Source: Rikenellaceae bacterium (lineage in GTDB: Bacteria; Bacteroidota; Bacteroidia; Bacteroidales; Rikenellaceae). Taken from it: DNA of 6,840 nt. The notes beneath the pieces were generated by a model, which saw nothing but the letters and a program-made list of their open reading frames with translations, did no database searches and was not told the origin of the DNA. Below, in pieces: positions 5,299 through 6,840 of the stretch. The stretch lies in NCBI GenBank assembly GCA_020859875.1, contig JAJBVJ010000243.1, positions 1-6,840 of the forward strand, in the 5' to 3' direction. The translations under genes and the position numbers were made by a program. Numbering within the stretch: position 1 is the stretch's first letter; the number at the start of each line of letters is the position of its first letter.

Positions 5299-6840
5299 AT
5301 CTTAAATTTTTTATCGACAGACCGATCTTCTCTGCCGTAATATCCATTGTTATAGTATTCCTGGGAGCGATCTCGATATTCGTCCTTCCGGTCGAACAAT
5401 ACCCCGACATCGCACCCCCCACCATAATCGTGACGGCCCAGTATCCCGGGGCCAGCGCATCGACGCTCCAGAATGCCGTGATAGCTCCGTTGGAAGAGAA
5501 GATAAACGGGGTGGAGAATATGACCTATATGACTTCGACGGCTACCAATACGGGCAACGTGACGATTATGGTCTATTTCAAACAGGGTTCGGATCCCGAT
5601 ATGGCTGCGGTGAACGTACAGAATCGTGTGGCCACGGCTACAGGTTCGCTTCCTGCCGAAGTAACTCAAATCGGAGTATCGACTTTCAAACGTCAGAACA
5701 GCATACTCAAAATATTCTCGCTTTACAGTCCCGACGATACTTACGACAAATCCTTTCTGAGCAACTATATACAGATCAATATCGAACCGCAGATAATGCG
5801 TATCGCCGGAGTGGGCGAAATGAGGACTCTCGGCTCTGATTACAGTATGCGTATATGGATGAAGCCGGACATAATGGCCGCCTACGGCCTTGTGCCGTCC
5901 GACGTGACAATGGCCCTCGGCGAACAGAACATAGAATCGGCCACCGGTTCTTTCGGAGAGAACGCCGAGCAGACTTACCAGTACAGTATGATCTATCGCG
6001 GACGGCTCGATAAGGAGACTGAATTCGAAGATATTATAATCCGAGCCTCCTCCGACGGGGAGATCCTGCGGCTGAAAGATATAGCGGATATTGAATTCGG
6101 GATGGACACCTATGCCTACGACAGTGGAACCGACGGTCATCCGGGTGTGGCGTGTATGATATTCCAGACGGCCGGCACCAATGCAACGGCCGTGATCGGC
6201 CAGATCGACGCTCTACTGGAAGAGGCGGCCAGGGACTTTCCTCCGGGAGTGGAAATGGTAACCATGATGGATGCAAACGATTTCCTGTTCGCTTCGTTTT
6301 GGGAGGTTATAAAATCGCTGATATTGGCAGTGATACTGGTAATCGTTGTGGTTTATGTCTTTTTGCAGGACATCCGTGCCACCGTTATTCCTACCCTGTC
6401 TATTGTGGTATCCCTTGTCGGTACGTTCGCCTTCATGGCCGTTGCAGGATTCAGTATAAACCTTCTTACCCTGTTCGCGCTGGTACTTGCTATCGGGACG
6501 GTGGTGGACAATGCAATCATCGTGGTAGAGGCCGTGCAGGCCCGGTTCGAAGTGGGTTACAAATCATCCTATATGGCAACCAACGACGCCATGAAAGGAA
6601 TCACCCCGGCGATCGTTTCCTCGACCATTGTCTTTATGGCCGTGTTTATTCCCGTGGCTATGATGGGAGGGACTTCGGGTAAATTCTATACTCAGTTCGG
6701 GATCACGATGGCGGTTGCGGTGGGCCTTTCCGCTTTGAACGCCTTAACCCTGTCCCCGGCACTGTGCGCCCTGCTGCTGAAACCATATATGAGAGAGGAC
6801 GGCATGGAAAAAACGAAGTTTACAACCCGTTTCCGGAAGG
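5295..6840 (+). CDS. RND efflux pump, HAE1/AcrB-MexB family (3' end outside window)
   Basis: Open from ATG5295 to the window edge: 515 complete codons of a protein normally about 1,030-1,060 residues, so roughly the N-terminal half. It is a proton-driven inner-membrane trimeric exporter working with the upstream adaptor. The start MNLKFFIDRPIFSAVI and VLPVEQYPDIAPP closely resemble AcrB. TM1 is about 9-29. The first large periplasmic loop carries the porter and docking subdomains (about 30-335), including YPGAS and VQNRVATA. TM2 to TM6 lie at about 338-357, 365-385, 391-412, 437-457 and 470-495, and SALNALTLSPALCALLLKP is typical of the family. In TM4 the motif is GTVVDNAIIVVE: Asp405 matches AcrB Asp407, but the AcrB Asp408 position is Asn406. 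It overlaps the adaptor gene by 4 nt (ATGA), so the two are co-translated. A TolC/OprM-type gene probably follows. The C-terminal half cannot be assessed. Confidence 0.95.
   Translation, partial: MNLKFFIDRPIFSAVISIVIVFLGAISIFVLPVEQYPDIAPPTIIVTAQYPGASASTLQNAVIAPLEEKINGVENMTYMTSTATNTGNVTIMVYFKQGSDPDMAAVNVQNRVATATGSLPAEVTQIGVSTFKRQNSILKIFSLYSPDDTYDKSFLSNYIQINIEPQIMRIAGVGEMRTLGSDYSMRIWMKPDIMAAYGLVPSDVTMALGEQNIESATGSFGENAEQTYQYSMIYRGRLDKETEFEDIIIRASSDGEILRLKDIADIEFGMDTYAYDSGTDGHPGVACMIFQTAGTNATAVIGQIDALLEEAARDFPPGVEMVTMMDANDFLFASFWEVIKSLILAVILVIVVVYVFLQDIRATVIPTLSIVVSLVGTFAFMAVAGFSINLLTLFALVLAIGTVVDNAIIVVEAVQARFEVGYKSSYMATNDAMKGITPAIVSSTIVFMAVFIPVAMMGGTSGKFYTQFGITMAVAVGLSALNALTLSPALCALLLKPYMREDGMEKTKFTTRFRK

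Noticed and set aside
5127..6140. 337-codon open frame on the - strand
   Set aside because: It lies opposite the adaptor end and the RND pump, whose translations match known families throughout. The antisense product is His/Arg/Gly/Tyr-rich with no recognisable domain, typical of a shadow frame in G+C-rich coding DNA.
6152..6682. 176-codon open frame on the + strand
   Set aside because: Out-of-frame shadow of the RND pump; the Gly/Arg/Tyr/Cys-rich product has no recognisable motif, while the pump frame encodes the expected TM segments.

Overview
The window looks like a Bacteroidales genome (Alistipes, Bacteroides or Parabacteroides type; genus not determinable here). The evidence is promoter boxes of the Bacteroidetes type (TAnnTTTG near -7, TTTG near -33), little use of Shine-Dalgarno sites, and protein styles typical of the group. 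It holds three blocks.

Block 1 (1-2910, + strand) is the distal end of a surface-polysaccharide (capsule, exopolysaccharide or O-antigen type) operon. It contains the last codons of an unidentified upstream gene, a left-handed beta-helix O-acyltransferase, and two GT4 (GT-B fold) glycosyltransferases. The acyltransferase and the two glycosyltransferases are joined by ATGA stop/start overlaps, so they are probably co-translated. This block is A+T-richer than the rest, as is common for such loci.

Block 2 (2911-4107) is a spacer with two hairpins, then an AraC-family regulator on the - strand, convergent with the polysaccharide operon, then a 220-bp divergent control region. That region has a textbook Bacteroidetes promoter for the regulator. 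Facing it is a promoter with a perfect -7 box and a degenerate -33 box. Two 17-nt direct repeats lie between the boxes, one of them over the degenerate -33 position.

Block 3 (4108-6840, + strand) is an RND-type tripartite efflux operon: a lipoprotein periplasmic adaptor (AcrA/MexA type) overlapping by ATGA an inner-membrane HAE1-type RND pump (AcrB/MexB type) that runs off the window. An outer-membrane TolC/OprM-like gene is expected next but is not visible. The likely logic is that the AraC-type protein activates the efflux operon from the shared control region.

I found no tRNA, rRNA, CRISPR array, insertion sequence, integrase or attachment site. No clearly undescribed system is present. 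The points most worth checking are the operator-like direct repeats and an Asp-to-Asn change in the pump's TM4 proton-relay motif.
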